Assembly (NCBI RefSeq): GCF_014132155.1
Contig: NZ_BLJQ01000001.1
Location: forward strand, 186,001-250,000
Direction of reading: 5' to 3'
Source: Gluconobacter sp. Gdi
Lineage (GTDB): Bacteria; Pseudomonadota; Alphaproteobacteria; Acetobacterales; Acetobacteraceae
DNA: 64,000 nucleotides
Positions 1 through 8,664 of the stretch are shown here, piece after piece. The notes beneath the pieces were generated by a model. That model did not search any database, was not told where the DNA came from, and was given only the letters and a program-made list of their open reading frames with translations. Both the position numbers and the translations under genes were made by a program. Within the stretch, counting starts at the first letter, position 1, and each line of letters opens with the position of its first letter.

Positions 1-2
1 CT

Positions 3-545
3 ACGGCATTGAACATGCTGGGACGCGCCTATGAGCGCGGTTGGGGCGTCGTCCGGAATACAGGGCAGGCGGCTCTATATTTTGAAGAAGCGGCACAGCT
101 CGGGGATGCATGGGCCATGTTTAACCTGGCCGATCTTCTGTTACTCGGCGATGGTGCTCCCAAAGACCGTGCTCGAGCATATCGGCTGTATGTATTTTCT
201 GCTGAAAAAGGAAATGCAAAAGCGCTCAATATGCTTGGTTTGCTTCATGAGGAAGGGATTGCCGGAACGCCCGACCTGGAAGGTGCAAAAATCTTTTTTC
301 AAGCAGCGGCTGAGGGGGGAGATTGCTGGGCCGAGATTAATCTTGCACGTCTTGCGCTTGCTCATCAGGACATCGCAGCGGCAGCCTCCTGTCTTCAACG
401 GGCTTTGAAGACAGGGTTGCCAGATGTTTGTCGAGCAATCATTGCTGCTGTCCAACCTTATGCTGATCCTGCTTTGAAAAGCATTGGTGCACAGGCTGTT
501 CGTCAGTTGGGTCTCGTGAAACGGCTCAGCGCTGTTCCGGCATGA
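3..545 (+). CDS. Sel1-repeat protein, C-terminal part (5' end outside window)
   Basis: The reading frame is open from the first bases of the window, so the start lies upstream; TTG at 9 is the first possible start inside it. The visible 180 or so residues consist of Sel1/TPR-like helical repeats, recognised by recurring A-x-x-x-L-G/L-x-x-x-x-G blocks such as ALNMLGRAYERG, AMFNLADLLLLGDG and ALNMLGLLHEEG. Such repeats are protein-interaction scaffolds. It is followed by a convergent PiuC-type dioxygenase. In other proteobacteria Sel1-repeat genes accompany piuC and a TonB-dependent receptor, so a role in iron or siderophore uptake is inferred from context, not from residues. Confidence 0.8.
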   Translation, partial: TALNMLGRAYERGWGVVRNTGQAALYFEEAAQLGDAWAMFNLADLLLLGDGAPKDRARAYRLYVFSAEKGNAKALNMLGLLHEEGIAGTPDLEGAKIFFQAAAEGGDCWAEINLARLALAHQDIAAAASCLQRALKTGLPDVCRAIIAAVQPYADPALKSIGAQAVRQLGLVKRLSAVPA

Positions 546-549
546 ATCT

Positions 550-575
550 CACCCGGCGAAAGATCATACCGGGTG
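550..575. terminator. Hairpin between convergent Sel1 and piuC genes
   Basis: Perfect 7-bp inverted repeat CACCCGG / CCGGGTG with a 12-nt loop, placed between two convergent stop codons. No clean U-run follows directly, although TTCGTTTT lies about 8 nt downstream on the plus strand. It probably helps termination of one or both genes. Confidence 0.4.
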
Positions 576-609
576 CTGGTTCATTCGTTTTAAGGGAGGG
601 CTGACGACT

Positions 610-1293
610 TCAGAGCTCCGCCCATTGCCGCAGAAGATTATGATAGGTTGAGGTCAGGCCCAAAACCGCTGGGTGATCATCGGGTAGCGCCTTGCGTGTT
701 TCGATGATGGAGCGGTCAAAATCGTACATAAGAGCGCGTTTTGTATCGTCGCGGATCATGGATTGCGACCAGAAGAACGATGCCCAGCGGCTACCGCGCG
801 TAATGCGGTTAACGCTGTGCAGGCTGGTAGACGGGTAGACCACCATGTCGCCCGCAGGGAGTTTGACGTTCTGGTTGCCGTACGTGTCCTGAATGACGAG
901 TTCTCCACCGTCGTAATCTTCTGGGGAAGACAGAAATAGTGTGGAGGAAACGTCCGTCCGGATGCGGAAACCAGCGCCTGGAATAGGGCGGATGGCATTA
1001 TCAACATGTGCGTTGAAATGCATTCCGGTATCGTATCGGTTGAAAAGTGGTGGATAAACTCGCAAGGGCAGGGCAGCACTATTAAAAGTTGGATTGCGCC
1101 CTAAAGCCCTCAGAACAATTTCGCCCAGTTCACGGCACACATCTGAATCCTGCGGAATCTGAAGGTTCAGTTTTGCCTTTGCAGACTGTTCTCCCGCTGT
1201 GACACGTCCGTCTGTCCACTGCGCCGTCTCAAGCTGGTCGCGGCAATAGCGTACCTCTTCAGGAGACAGGACGTTCGGGATGTGGATCAACAT
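610..1293 (-). CDS. piuC: PKHD-type Fe(II)/2-oxoglutarate dioxygenase (PiuC/YbiX family)
   Basis: The 227-residue protein has the full length of the PiuC/YbiX family of cytosolic Fe(II)- and 2-oxoglutarate-dependent hydroxylases. The iron facial triad is visible as H96-x-D98 (NAHVDN) and H159 (SLHSVN), with a basic 2-oxoglutarate anchor near R167/R169. The family is usually induced under iron limitation and lies beside TonB-dependent siderophore receptors; its physiological substrate is not established. The gene diverges from exbB-exbD-tonB, and the 233-bp gap contains a Fur-box-like dyad. The family assignment is firm; the link to siderophores is contextual. Confidence 0.9.
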   Translation of the reverse strand: MLIHIPNVLSPEEVRYCRDQLETAQWTDGRVTAGEQSAKAKLNLQIPQDSDVCRELGEIVLRALGRNPTFNSAALPLRVYPPLFNRYDTGMHFNAHVDNAIRPIPGAGFRIRTDVSSTLFLSSPEDYDGGELVIQDTYGNQNVKLPAGDMVVYPSTSLHSVNRITRGSRWASFFWSQSMIRDDTKRALMYDFDRSIIETRKALPDDHPAVLGLTSTYHNLLRQWAEL

Positions 1294-1360
1294 GGGTGTG
1301 TTCTTCCTTGGACGGCTCTCGGGGCTTTTTTCAAAGCGGTTAAGAATCTTGCTTGTAATT

Positions 1361-1379
1361 AAGAATGACTCTCATTATC
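1361..1379. promoter_or_regulatory. Fur-box-like operator
   Basis: The 19 bases read on the minus strand are GATAATGAGAGTCATTCTT, matching 15 of 19 positions of the classical Fur box GATAATGATAATCATTATC. It lies between the divergent starts of piuC (1293) and exbB (1527), where one Fur-family dimer could control both iron-acquisition transcripts. Many alphaproteobacteria use Irr or RirA alongside Fur, so the actual regulator is uncertain. Confidence 0.65.
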
Positions 1380-1526
1380 GTCCCTTAAAGGTCTTTGCGG
1401 GTTTCTGCAATCCATGTGGTGCGTGTCGCCCGGACTGCGCGAGACAGATGTCGGTTTTCTGCAAGGATATGGTGTTCCAACCTCGAGACAGGAGGGCGCA
1501 TAGAGTCGCCCCGACAGGCCTATTTG

Positions 1527-2240
1527 ATGTCTCTTACGTTCTCTCCCTGGCAGATGTTTCTGGGCGCCGGGCCGGTTGTCCGATGTGTCATGACACTTCT
1601 GGCAGCGGCATCCGTCGTCACATGGACGATTTTCATTGCCAAGACTGTGGAGCTGGTTCGCCTGCGTGCGCAGCTCAAAAAATCAGAAACGGCTCTGGAA
1701 GACGCAGACACACTGCATCTGGGAGAAGAATGGACGCGCGATGGTGCGGGTATCGCTCATGCTATGGTTCTGGCCGCAGAAGCGGAGCGCCGTCGCTCGG
1801 AAGATATTCCTGCCGATCGCGAAGGCATCAAAGAGCGGATTGTCCTGCATCTTGAGCGTCTGGAAGCTGCCGAAGGCCGCCGCCTGATGAGAGGGACCGG
1901 CGTGCTCGCCACAATTGGTGCGACGTCTCCCTTCATTGGCCTGTTCGGAACGGTGTGGGGCATCATGTCCTCCTTCACGGGCATTGCCGCTGCTCATGCG
2001 ACCAGTCTGGCCGTTGTTGCTCCAGGCATTGCTGAGGCCCTGCTGGCCACGGCGCTTGGTCTGGTCGCTGCCATTCCTGCCGTTGTGATTTACAACCATC
2101 TTGCTCGTCAGACGGCGGCTTGTCGTGCCTGCGTCGCGGATCTGACGTCGCTTGTGATGCGTCTGGTCTCCCGTGATCTGGCCCGCGCGGCGCTTGCAGC
2201 AAGTGGCAATGTCGTCCGCTTCATGGCTGCTGCGGAGTAA
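1527..2240 (+). CDS. exbB: TonB-system biopolymer transport protein ExbB
   Basis: The 237-residue inner-membrane proton-channel subunit of the ExbB/ExbD/TonB complex energises outer-membrane receptors. Three hydrophobic segments are visible: one near residues 18-38, and a pair around G-A-T-S-P-F-I-G-L-F-G-T-V-W-G-I-M and the Ala/Val-rich stretch after ALLATALG. The segment ATSPFIGLFGTVWGIM is the conserved MotA/TolQ/ExbB core. ATG 1527 is preferred over an upstream TTG at 1395 because the extra 44 residues are basic and unlike ExbB. It is the first gene of an operon with exbD, tonB and a siderophore-interacting reductase, and a Fur-like box lies about 150 bp upstream. Confidence 0.93.
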   Translation: MSLTFSPWQMFLGAGPVVRCVMTLLAAASVVTWTIFIAKTVELVRLRAQLKKSETALEDADTLHLGEEWTRDGAGIAHAMVLAAEAERRRSEDIPADREGIKERIVLHLERLEAAEGRRLMRGTGVLATIGATSPFIGLFGTVWGIMSSFTGIAAAHATSLAVVAPGIAEALLATALGLVAAIPAVVIYNHLARQTAACRACVADLTSLVMRLVSRDLARAALAASGNVVRFMAAAE

Positions 2241-2248
2241 TCGCAGGC

Positions 2249-2683
2249 ATGGCCATTCATATTCGTCATGCCGATGAGGCGGTGCTGGAAGCGCACGAAA
2301 TCAACGTGACGCCGTTTATCGACGTCATGCTGGTTCTGCTCGTGATCTTCATGGTTGCTGCACCTCTGACGACGGTCAACGTCCCGGTTGATCTGCCATC
2401 TTCACCCGAAACACCTGCTCCCCGCCCGGATGAACCGGTTTTTCTGACCGTCAAGGCTGACCATACGCTGGCTCTGGGCGAGGATGCCGTCAGCTCGGAT
2501 CAGCTTATTGATGCACTCGGCAAAGCTAGTAAGGGAAACAAGGAAGAGCGGATTTTCCTGCGGGCAGACAAGACCGTCGATTATGGAACGCTGATGGGCG
2601 TGATGGGGCAGCTTCGGAAGGCTGGTTTCCTTAAGGTCGCGCTTGTCACGCTTCAGGGGCAGGAGGCTGGGGAAGGGCCGTGA
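2249..2683 (+). CDS. exbD: TonB-system biopolymer transport protein ExbD
   Basis: The 144-residue ExbD/TolR family protein has one N-terminal membrane helix followed by a periplasmic domain. The conserved sequence INVTPFIDVMLVLLVIFMV contains the membrane Asp that ExbD proteins use for proton coupling. It begins 8 bp after exbB and its stop overlaps the GTG start of tonB, so the three genes are translationally coupled. Length and motif are normal for the family. Confidence 0.94.
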   Translation: MAIHIRHADEAVLEAHEINVTPFIDVMLVLLVIFMVAAPLTTVNVPVDLPSSPETPAPRPDEPVFLTVKADHTLALGEDAVSSDQLIDALGKASKGNKEERIFLRADKTVDYGTLMGVMGQLRKAGFLKVALVTLQGQEAGEGP

Positions 2684-3516
2684 GTTCTTCACACGCGTCT
2701 CTCCCCACGACCTTCCGGGACTGGTATCAATGGTATCAGCAGACCGAAGACCAGCGGAGTGTGCGTGTCTGGGGGCTGTCTGGTGTAGCTATGACTGTTC
2801 TGACAGGCGCAGCACTCTGGTGGGCCGTGACACATGCGCCGCCACAGGTTGCGGCCCCAAGTGCTGCCCCCCCGCCTGCCATTGCAATTGACATGTCCCC
2901 CATGCCGACACCTGCGCCTGCTCCTCCACAGGATGTCGATCCCGGGCCGCAGCAGATGGTCACGCCGCCGGAACCGCAGCCGGATACGCCTCAACAGGTG
3001 GACGCCCCGCCGTCTCCGGCACCGCATCCGCCCGTGCCTGTTCCAAAGGTGGAGAAGGTCAAGGTTCACAAGAAAACAGCAAAGAGCCTGCCTCAGCCGG
3101 TGAAACCGATCCCGATGCAGGCTCCTGTTGCTGACAAGATGACCGCTCCGCCTGCTGCCGATAGTACGCCCTCTCAGAGCAGTAGCGCGGCGTCTGCATC
3201 ACACGCGAGTCACTCCAGCAACGCGCCCGTGACCTGGCAGGGCGATATTCTGGCGCGTCTCGAACGTTTCAAGCGTTACCCCTCAGATGCTCTGGCCCAG
3301 CATCAGGAAGGCACTCCTGTCCTGTTTTTCGTCATGGATCGGCGTGGGCATGTTCTGTCCGCCAAGATCCGGAAGAGTGGTGGTTTTTCATTGCTGGACG
3401 AAGAAACACTGGCGGTTGTCCGGCGTGCAGAACCGTTCCCGCCGCCGCCGGAAGAGATTGCAGGGGCGACAGTTTCTCTCACTGTTCCAATCGAATTTTC
3501 AGTCGAGGATCAGTAA
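2680..3516 (+). CDS. tonB: Energy transducer TonB
   Basis: The 278-residue protein has a cytoplasmic N-terminus, one membrane helix at about residues 31-50 and a long Pro-rich periplasmic spacer (about 53-145, with Lys-Val-Glu-Lys and Pro-Pro runs). The C-terminal TonB domain includes LERFKRYPSDAL and AEPFPPPP. It carries the proton-motive-force signal from ExbBD to TonB-dependent receptors. The GTG start overlaps the exbD stop (GTGA). The spacer is long but ordinary for alphaproteobacterial TonB. Confidence 0.93.
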   Translation: MSSSHASLPTTFRDWYQWYQQTEDQRSVRVWGLSGVAMTVLTGAALWWAVTHAPPQVAAPSAAPPPAIAIDMSPMPTPAPAPPQDVDPGPQQMVTPPEPQPDTPQQVDAPPSPAPHPPVPVPKVEKVKVHKKTAKSLPQPVKPIPMQAPVADKMTAPPAADSTPSQSSSAASASHASHSSNAPVTWQGDILARLERFKRYPSDALAQHQEGTPVLFFVMDRRGHVLSAKIRKSGGFSLLDEETLAVVRRAEPFPPPPEEIAGATVSLTVPIEFSVEDQ

Positions 3517-3711
3517 GAGGGGACAGTTGAAGGAATGCTCCAGTCAGATCGTGGCTGGAGATGACATCGAGGCTGGACGTCTCCAGTTTCCGTAAGCGTT
3601 AACGTCAATCAACGCACAGAACCGAACAGCCCCTGCGCTGTGCCGGGCCTGTGCGTCTGTCGTCATGCAGTCCTCAGACCCGTTACTCAGGGGTAATTCA
3701 AGGATGAGAAG

Positions 3712-4452
3712 ATGACCGTTACTGACACCACAGCCATTGCTCCCCCGGAAATCCGTCGCGTCATGCATGAGCTGAAACGCCGTGATCTGACCGTAGTAGA
3801 CGTCGAGCGTGTGACGCCACACATGATCCGCATCACGCTTCAGGACGAGAGCCTTCGGGATTTTTCCAGCCTGTCACCGGATGATCATATCAAGATATTT
3901 GTCCCGCAGAATGACGGCGAAATGGCCCGTCGGGATTACACGCCGCGCGTATTTGACCGCGCTGCTGGAACGCTGGTTCTGGATTTTGTGGACCATGATG
4001 GCGGACCGGCCGCGGACTGGGCTCGTAGTGCCAAGCCCGGCGATCATCTGGCCATTGGTGGCCCCAAAGGATCGCGCGTCATTACGGGAGATATTCGCAC
4101 CTGGCTTCTGATTGGGGATGAAACCGCACTTCCCGCTATTGGCAGGCGCGTCGAGGAACTGGATGCCGGAACGCCTGTCACCACACTGGCTGCGGTGACA
4201 GATGCCTCTGAGGAACAGTCCTTCGAAACGAAGGCGTCCCACACATCTGTCTGGGTTCATCGTCCAAGCGAACAGGCGCATCAGGCCGAGCCGTTCTTAC
4301 GCGCCCTGAAGACCATTCAGATCGTGCCGCAGACATTCATTTGGGTTGCGACGGAAGCATCCGTTGCACGCTCCATTCGGAGTGTTCTGGAAAACGAGCG
4401 TGGAATTTCGCCGCAGTGGATCAAGGCGTCTGGCTACTGGACGAAAGGCTGA
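3712..4452 (+). CDS. Siderophore-interacting protein, FAD-dependent ferric reductase (ViuB/YqjH family)
   Basis: The 246-residue SIP-family flavoprotein is likely to release iron from ferric siderophores in the cytosol. The FAD-binding motif R-x-Y-T-P-R is present as RRDYTPRVFD near residues 66-75. It is followed by the typical G-P-K-G-S loop (AIGGPKGS) and the NAD(P)H-domain stretch WLLIGDETALPAIGRRVEEL. The ATG is preceded by an AAGGATGAG ribosome-binding site. The gap after tonB is 195 bp and contains no gene and only weak short hairpins; a separate promoter or read-through from tonB are both possible. Confidence 0.92.
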   Translation: MTVTDTTAIAPPEIRRVMHELKRRDLTVVDVERVTPHMIRITLQDESLRDFSSLSPDDHIKIFVPQNDGEMARRDYTPRVFDRAAGTLVLDFVDHDGGPAADWARSAKPGDHLAIGGPKGSRVITGDIRTWLLIGDETALPAIGRRVEELDAGTPVTTLAAVTDASEEQSFETKASHTSVWVHRPSEQAHQAEPFLRALKTIQIVPQTFIWVATEASVARSIRSVLENERGISPQWIKASGYWTKG

Positions 4453-4459
4453 AAATGGC

Positions 4460-4491
4460 AAAAGCCGCGTGTGTTAAGCATGCGGCTTTTT
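4460..4491. terminator. Bidirectional intrinsic terminator
   Basis: The arms AAAAGCCGC and GCGGCTTTT pair perfectly around a 13-nt loop, giving an A-run on one side and a T-run on the other. It can therefore end both the siderophore-interacting-protein gene (plus) and the convergent porin gene (minus). Confidence 0.85.
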
Positions 4492-4504
4492 GGGCAGGCG
4501 CGTT

Positions 4505-6469
4505 TTACTGGAAGGGTAAATAGCGGAAATCGAAAAAGATCTGGCTCATGCTGGTATGCGGATCGCCCCCGATGCCTTTCCAGATGTCCCTCCGTGCATA
4601 AGCGAGCTGAGTGCCACCTTCAACTGTGCCAAAGCGGCCTTTGAAGAACCTCCACCAGGCACCGATCGTCGCCTCTGAAACGCCGCGTGTATTGGCGGAA
4701 CAGGTGAGGGACGAAAGTTCCTGTAGGCAGCCAGTATTCGAATACAGTGGGTTGCCGTAGCCGTAAGACGACCCTTCACTGTTGAAATAAGCATGTCCCA
4801 CGCGCTGTGTGCCAAAATATCCATACACATCAATATGCGGGTTGGGATGTGCAATCAGGCCTGCCTGCGCCTGAAGACCGAAGAGGGGCACCGGGTCCCC
4901 CTTGGCATTCAGTGTTGCATCCGGAAGCAGCACGGAACCGTAGCGGTTGATGCCCCATCCCGCGAGGCCGGCCGCGCGGAATTCCAGCTTTCCTGAAATG
5001 ATTGGCAGGATCAGCGATCCCCCTGCGCCACCCGCAATGGCGGTGTTGTTGTGGCCTGTATGATTGATGGTCACGCGATCATGCGGGAAATGCAGGATGC
5101 CTTCGACTTCGTAATGGCCCCAACTGGGATCGTAAGCCAGTTTGCCAATCAGATCTGGCGCGATTTCGTTTGAGAAGTTTGCCGTGTCATTCGTCAGGCC
5201 AACGCCATTTTCGCCAATCGTGGCCGTGTTGCCGTTTGGAAGGGACACCGTGCCGTTGGTGTTCGCGAAGCCGGTGGTGTCATACAGGGTCGCCGGGTTT
5301 TCGATGGAAAAACCTGCCCAGAGGCGGTGGTCCATAAAATCCTTGACGACGCGCACTTGCCATTGGCGAGCCCATGTCTGACCCGCTAGCATGGAGGCCT
5401 CAATGGTTTCCGGAAGGCTTTCCTGACGGGCCACGATACCGATACGTCCGGGCGTCAGAAGGCTCCAGGCCTGTCCGCCAAGGAAATGCCAGCCAGCTTT
5501 ATTATCATCATAGGCCAGATAGGCCTGACGCATCCGGAACGCATAGCTGTTGCTTTCATACGGATCTGTCGTCACCGCACCAGCACCAAAATCGGATTCA
5601 AAGAAGCCTGAAATGGTGGCTTCGGAATTGATGTTGCCGCGTGCCAGAAGGGAGAGGCGGCTATAGCGGGCGCTCCCTTCGAAATTATTGGTGTGATATC
5701 GCGGTTCATTCGGATACGGCATGTCCTGCCAGTAATTGAATGTGCCAGATGCGACATGGCGGTTCTCAAGAACGGCTGCCATGTCCACAAAGCCACCGAG
5801 CATGAGCGTGACAGGGCCAAGGTGAAACACGCCATGGTCGCCCACGGCGCCTGCGGACTGCGCGCCGATTGTTTCACGCGGATGTGGGCCGACACCATTT
5901 TCAGCAAAGCGCACCATGACATCTTCCGTCCGCTTCCCGACCACGGCCAGTTCAGATCCGGCGCCAGACTCAGTCACCCCGTGGTCGCGACGATCTCGTG
6001 CAACGCGGTCTCTTGAGTCTGATGAGGGGAGAGCGCGGGAGACGTGTCCTTCAGGCGAGTTGGCGTTGGATGCGAATGTTGCTTCTGAAGCAAGTTCAGT
6101 TGGGTGCGGGGACGAATGGAGTTGTGGCGCGTGAGGTGCAACTCCATGAATGGCAGACCTCGAAGACGTGCCGCGAGCGACGATTGTCGTGTTCGTCGTT
6201 GTCTTGTCTGCTGGCTGAACCGTGTGATGATGCTTGGCCATCTCTGAGCGGAGCATGACAAGATCGCGATTAATCTCTTCCTGTTCCTGCTGAACATGCG
6301 CCTGCGCTTCCTGAAGGCGGTGCATCTCCTTTTCCATGCGAGACATCACATCGTCATCTGCGTGCGCCTGTGAATGTACTGCGAGCAGACCGAACGCTGT
6401 GCTCATCATCAGGAGCCCACGGATAGAAAAAACAGTGCTGCAGGCCATGCGCAGAGGGAAACGGGACAA
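4505..6469 (-). CDS. DcaP-like outer-membrane porin
   Basis: The 654-residue protein has an N-terminal signal peptide, a charged coiled-coil segment (about residues 40-76, heptads of Glu/Gln/Leu), a His/Ser/Thr-rich linker and a beta-barrel domain from about residue 185 to the end. The arrangement of coiled coil plus barrel, with YSRLSLLARG, FFESDFGAG and RQAYLAY, matches the DcaP trimeric porin family, whose members import small (often dicarboxylate or aromatic) anions. TTG at 6469 is chosen because GGAG lies 7 nt upstream; the ATG eight codons in (6448) lacks a ribosome-binding site. The substrate cannot be read from sequence. Confidence 0.85.
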   Translation of the reverse strand: MSRFPLRMACSTVFSIRGLLMMSTAFGLLAVHSQAHADDDVMSRMEKEMHRLQEAQAHVQQEQEEINRDLVMLRSEMAKHHHTVQPADKTTTNTTIVARGTSSRSAIHGVAPHAPQLHSSPHPTELASEATFASNANSPEGHVSRALPSSDSRDRVARDRRDHGVTESGAGSELAVVGKRTEDVMVRFAENGVGPHPRETIGAQSAGAVGDHGVFHLGPVTLMLGGFVDMAAVLENRHVASGTFNYWQDMPYPNEPRYHTNNFEGSARYSRLSLLARGNINSEATISGFFESDFGAGAVTTDPYESNSYAFRMRQAYLAYDDNKAGWHFLGGQAWSLLTPGRIGIVARQESLPETIEASMLAGQTWARQWQVRVVKDFMDHRLWAGFSIENPATLYDTTGFANTNGTVSLPNGNTATIGENGVGLTNDTANFSNEIAPDLIGKLAYDPSWGHYEVEGILHFPHDRVTINHTGHNNTAIAGGAGGSLILPIISGKLEFRAAGLAGWGINRYGSVLLPDATLNAKGDPVPLFGLQAQAGLIAHPNPHIDVYGYFGTQRVGHAYFNSEGSSYGYGNPLYSNTGCLQELSSLTCSANTRGVSEATIGAWWRFFKGRFGTVEGGTQLAYARRDIWKGIGGDPHTSMSQIFFDFRYLPFQ

Positions 6470-6616
6470 CTACGTTCTCCATGTCAAAAGATGTCTGGTC
6501 TATGACACGGAATCGTGATCGCAGGAGTTAAAAAAGGTTTCAGACTTCAGGAGAAATTCAGAGCCGGACGACGATTTTTAGGGAGGGGTAGTCTTGAGAT
6601 GCCTGAACGATAAGCG

Positions 6617-6663
6617 CGGTCTCATGCAGAGGGCACAAACAGAAAATTCCAGCTCTGAGACCG
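6617..6663. repeat. Inverted repeat upstream of the porin gene
   Basis: The perfect 8-bp arms CGGTCTCA (6617-6624) and TGAGACCG (6656-6663) are separated by 31 nt, with additional AGAG/CTCT pairing just inside. It lies in the otherwise featureless 268-bp gap between the porin start and tRNA-Glu. It could be an RNA leader structure or an operator; no function is shown by the sequence. Confidence 0.4.
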
Positions 6664-6737
6664 TACAGAGTACGATCAAAGCTGGATATCTGCGTCATTT
6701 CATTTTGAGAAATGTGCCTGTAAGCTTTTGAAAAGCT

Positions 6738-6813
6738 TGGTGTCCCGTACGGGATTCGAACCCGTGTTGCCGCCGTGAAAGGGCAGTGTCCTAGGCCTCT
6801 AGACGAACGGGAC
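6738..6813 (-). tRNA. tRNA-Glu (anticodon UUC)
   Basis: Read on the minus strand, the 76 nt fold as a complete tRNA with acceptor arms GTCCCGT and ACGGGAC, a TTCGAAT T-loop and an encoded CCA. The anticodon loop CTTTCAC carries TTC, which decodes GAA/GAG. A palindrome AAGCTTTTGAAAAGCTT (6722-6738) abuts the 3' end and may act in termination or processing. Confidence 0.97.
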
Positions 6814-6854
6814 TGGAGGCGTGAGCGGGTGTATAAGGGGGTTCATTTGTGCCG

Positions 6855-8654
6855 TCAAGCACTTGAAACGTCAGAAATGAAAAAAGTTAGATTTTGTCGT
6901 TCCTGCCAGGTTTCCACCCTCAAATGCCCTGCCAGATGCAACAGCGGCATCGTCCGATCTTCAAGCAAGGGGACAAATGGTTTGTCCCCCGCACGGAAGA
7001 CAAGTGCCTTCAGGCGTGTCCCGCCGTCTTCACCCTGGAACATCACGCGCAGGGTGTTTCCGTCCTTGCCAATGCGATCAGTCTTGACGCATCGCACATT
7101 GCTGATTGCCAGAACGGGCTCTTCATTGCCGGGTCCGAAGGGAGCCAACCGCGCAAGCTGAGCAGCGACTTCAAGCGAAGCGCCTCTGAGTGTGGTGAGG
7201 CCATCGATCCGTAATGCGTCCTGAACCGGAAGAGCGCGGGCTTCGGAAAGCGTGTTGTCCAGCAATTCATGGAAAGTGGCCGCATTGCCTGCTTCCAGCG
7301 AGAAGCCGGCAGCCATGGCATGGCCACCACCCGTCAGAAGAAGCCCGGACTGTCTGGCCGCGATGATTGCGGCACCGATATCCAGTCCAGGAACAGAGCG
7401 GGCAGATCCTTTGATAATCCCGTCCGCGAGAGCGCCGACCAAAGCCGGACGATTGAATCGCTCCTTCAGCCGTCCCGCGACAATTCCCACAACACCCGGA
7501 TGCCAGGTTTCACCATGCAGGAAGATCACCGCATGATTGGCTTCGATCTGCTGTTCAGCCTGTTCCATAGCCTGGGCAAGAATGCCAGCCTCGACGCTCT
7601 GACGTTGCCGGTTCACGTTATCCAGCTCATCCGCAAGAGCACGAGCTTCCACGACGTCTTCGGAGAGTAGAAGTCGCAAGCCAAGATTGGCCTTGGCAAT
7701 ACGGCCTCCCGCGTTGATGCGTGGCCCCAAAGCGAAGCCACAAGCCATCGCGCTGGCTTCTTCCTTCACGCCTGCCACAGAAGAAAGGGTGGCTAGTCCC
7801 AAGCGCTCTCCTCGCGCCATGACGCGCAAACCCTGCATGACGAGTGCACGGTTCAGCCCGGTGAGAGGCATGACGTCACAGATCGTGGCAAGGGCCGCGA
7901 GATCAAGGCGCTTAAGAAGGTCAGGGGCAACGCGTCCATCCGTAAACCAGCCATCTCGTCGAAGAAGACGTACTGTGGCGACCATGGTCAGGAAAGCGAC
8001 GGCCGTTGCGCAGATTGCGCCAAGACCAGAGGTGCAGTCGAGGCGGTTCGGGTTGACGACAATGCCCTTCGGCAGGATCGAACCATCCGGCTTGTGATGA
8101 TCAAGCACAATGACGTCCGTTTGGCCGTGAAAGCCGTTCAGAATGTCGATCGCAGCAGTGCCGCAATCGATGCAGACGAGCAGGGTTGCGCCTTCGGAAA
8201 CCAGTTTTTCGAGGGCTGGTGTGTTGGGGCCGTAGCCCTCGGTCATGCGGTCTGGGATATGGGTGCTGACGGTGCAGCCAAGTTCCCGGAGAGTATCACA
8301 AACCAGTGCAGTGCCGCAGGCGCCATCCACGTCGTAGTCGCCGAAGAGGCCGATATGTTCATGGTTGCGGACAGCCCGAGCAAGCCGGTCGGCAGCTTTG
8401 TCCATATCCTGCAGACAGGAAGGGTCAGGCATGAGATCCCGCAGGCGCGGGTCCAGAAAGGAGGCTGCTTCCGTGGCTGTAACACCACGGGCAGTCAGGA
8501 TACGGGCCAGAAGTTCCGGAATGGCTGCTCTTTGAGCCATTCCAAGGGCAAGGCGGTTATCCGCCTCTGCCAAACGTGGATCACGCCAGATCCACCGACG
8601 GTTGCCTGCGCTGCGGGATACGCCGAGGACCAGGCCCGTATCGTCTTCTAACAT
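6855..8654 (-). CDS. recJ: Single-stranded-DNA-specific exonuclease RecJ
   Basis: The 599-residue DHH-family 5'-3' exonuclease acts in RecF-type recombination and mismatch repair. Metal-binding motifs are intact: GDYDVDG at 105-111, CIDCGT near 161-166 and LDHHKPDG with DHH at 185-187. The later GGGHAMAAGF motif of the DHHA1 domain is also present. Length is normal for the family. It is the last gene of a minus-strand operon, 10 bp after the glpX stop. Placing recJ behind threonine-pathway genes is known in other alphaproteobacteria, where hom, glpX and recJ are often adjacent. Confidence 0.95.
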   Translation of the reverse strand: MLEDDTGLVLGVSRSAGNRRWIWRDPRLAEADNRLALGMAQRAAIPELLARILTARGVTATEAASFLDPRLRDLMPDPSCLQDMDKAADRLARAVRNHEHIGLFGDYDVDGACGTALVCDTLRELGCTVSTHIPDRMTEGYGPNTPALEKLVSEGATLLVCIDCGTAAIDILNGFHGQTDVIVLDHHKPDGSILPKGIVVNPNRLDCTSGLGAICATAVAFLTMVATVRLLRRDGWFTDGRVAPDLLKRLDLAALATICDVMPLTGLNRALVMQGLRVMARGERLGLATLSSVAGVKEEASAMACGFALGPRINAGGRIAKANLGLRLLLSEDVVEARALADELDNVNRQRQSVEAGILAQAMEQAEQQIEANHAVIFLHGETWHPGVVGIVAGRLKERFNRPALVGALADGIIKGSARSVPGLDIGAAIIAARQSGLLLTGGGHAMAAGFSLEAGNAATFHELLDNTLSEARALPVQDALRIDGLTTLRGASLEVAAQLARLAPFGPGNEEPVLAISNVRCVKTDRIGKDGNTLRVMFQGEDGGTRLKALVFRAGDKPFVPLLEDRTMPLLHLAGHLRVETWQERQNLTFFISDVSSA

Positions 8655-8664
8655 GCTACTCCAT

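Noticed and set aside
3541-3585. Short hairpins (CTCCAG/CTGGAG and CTGGA/TCCAG) after tonB as a terminator
   Set aside because: Stems are short and lack a U-run; the siderophore-interacting-protein gene follows on the same strand and may be read through.
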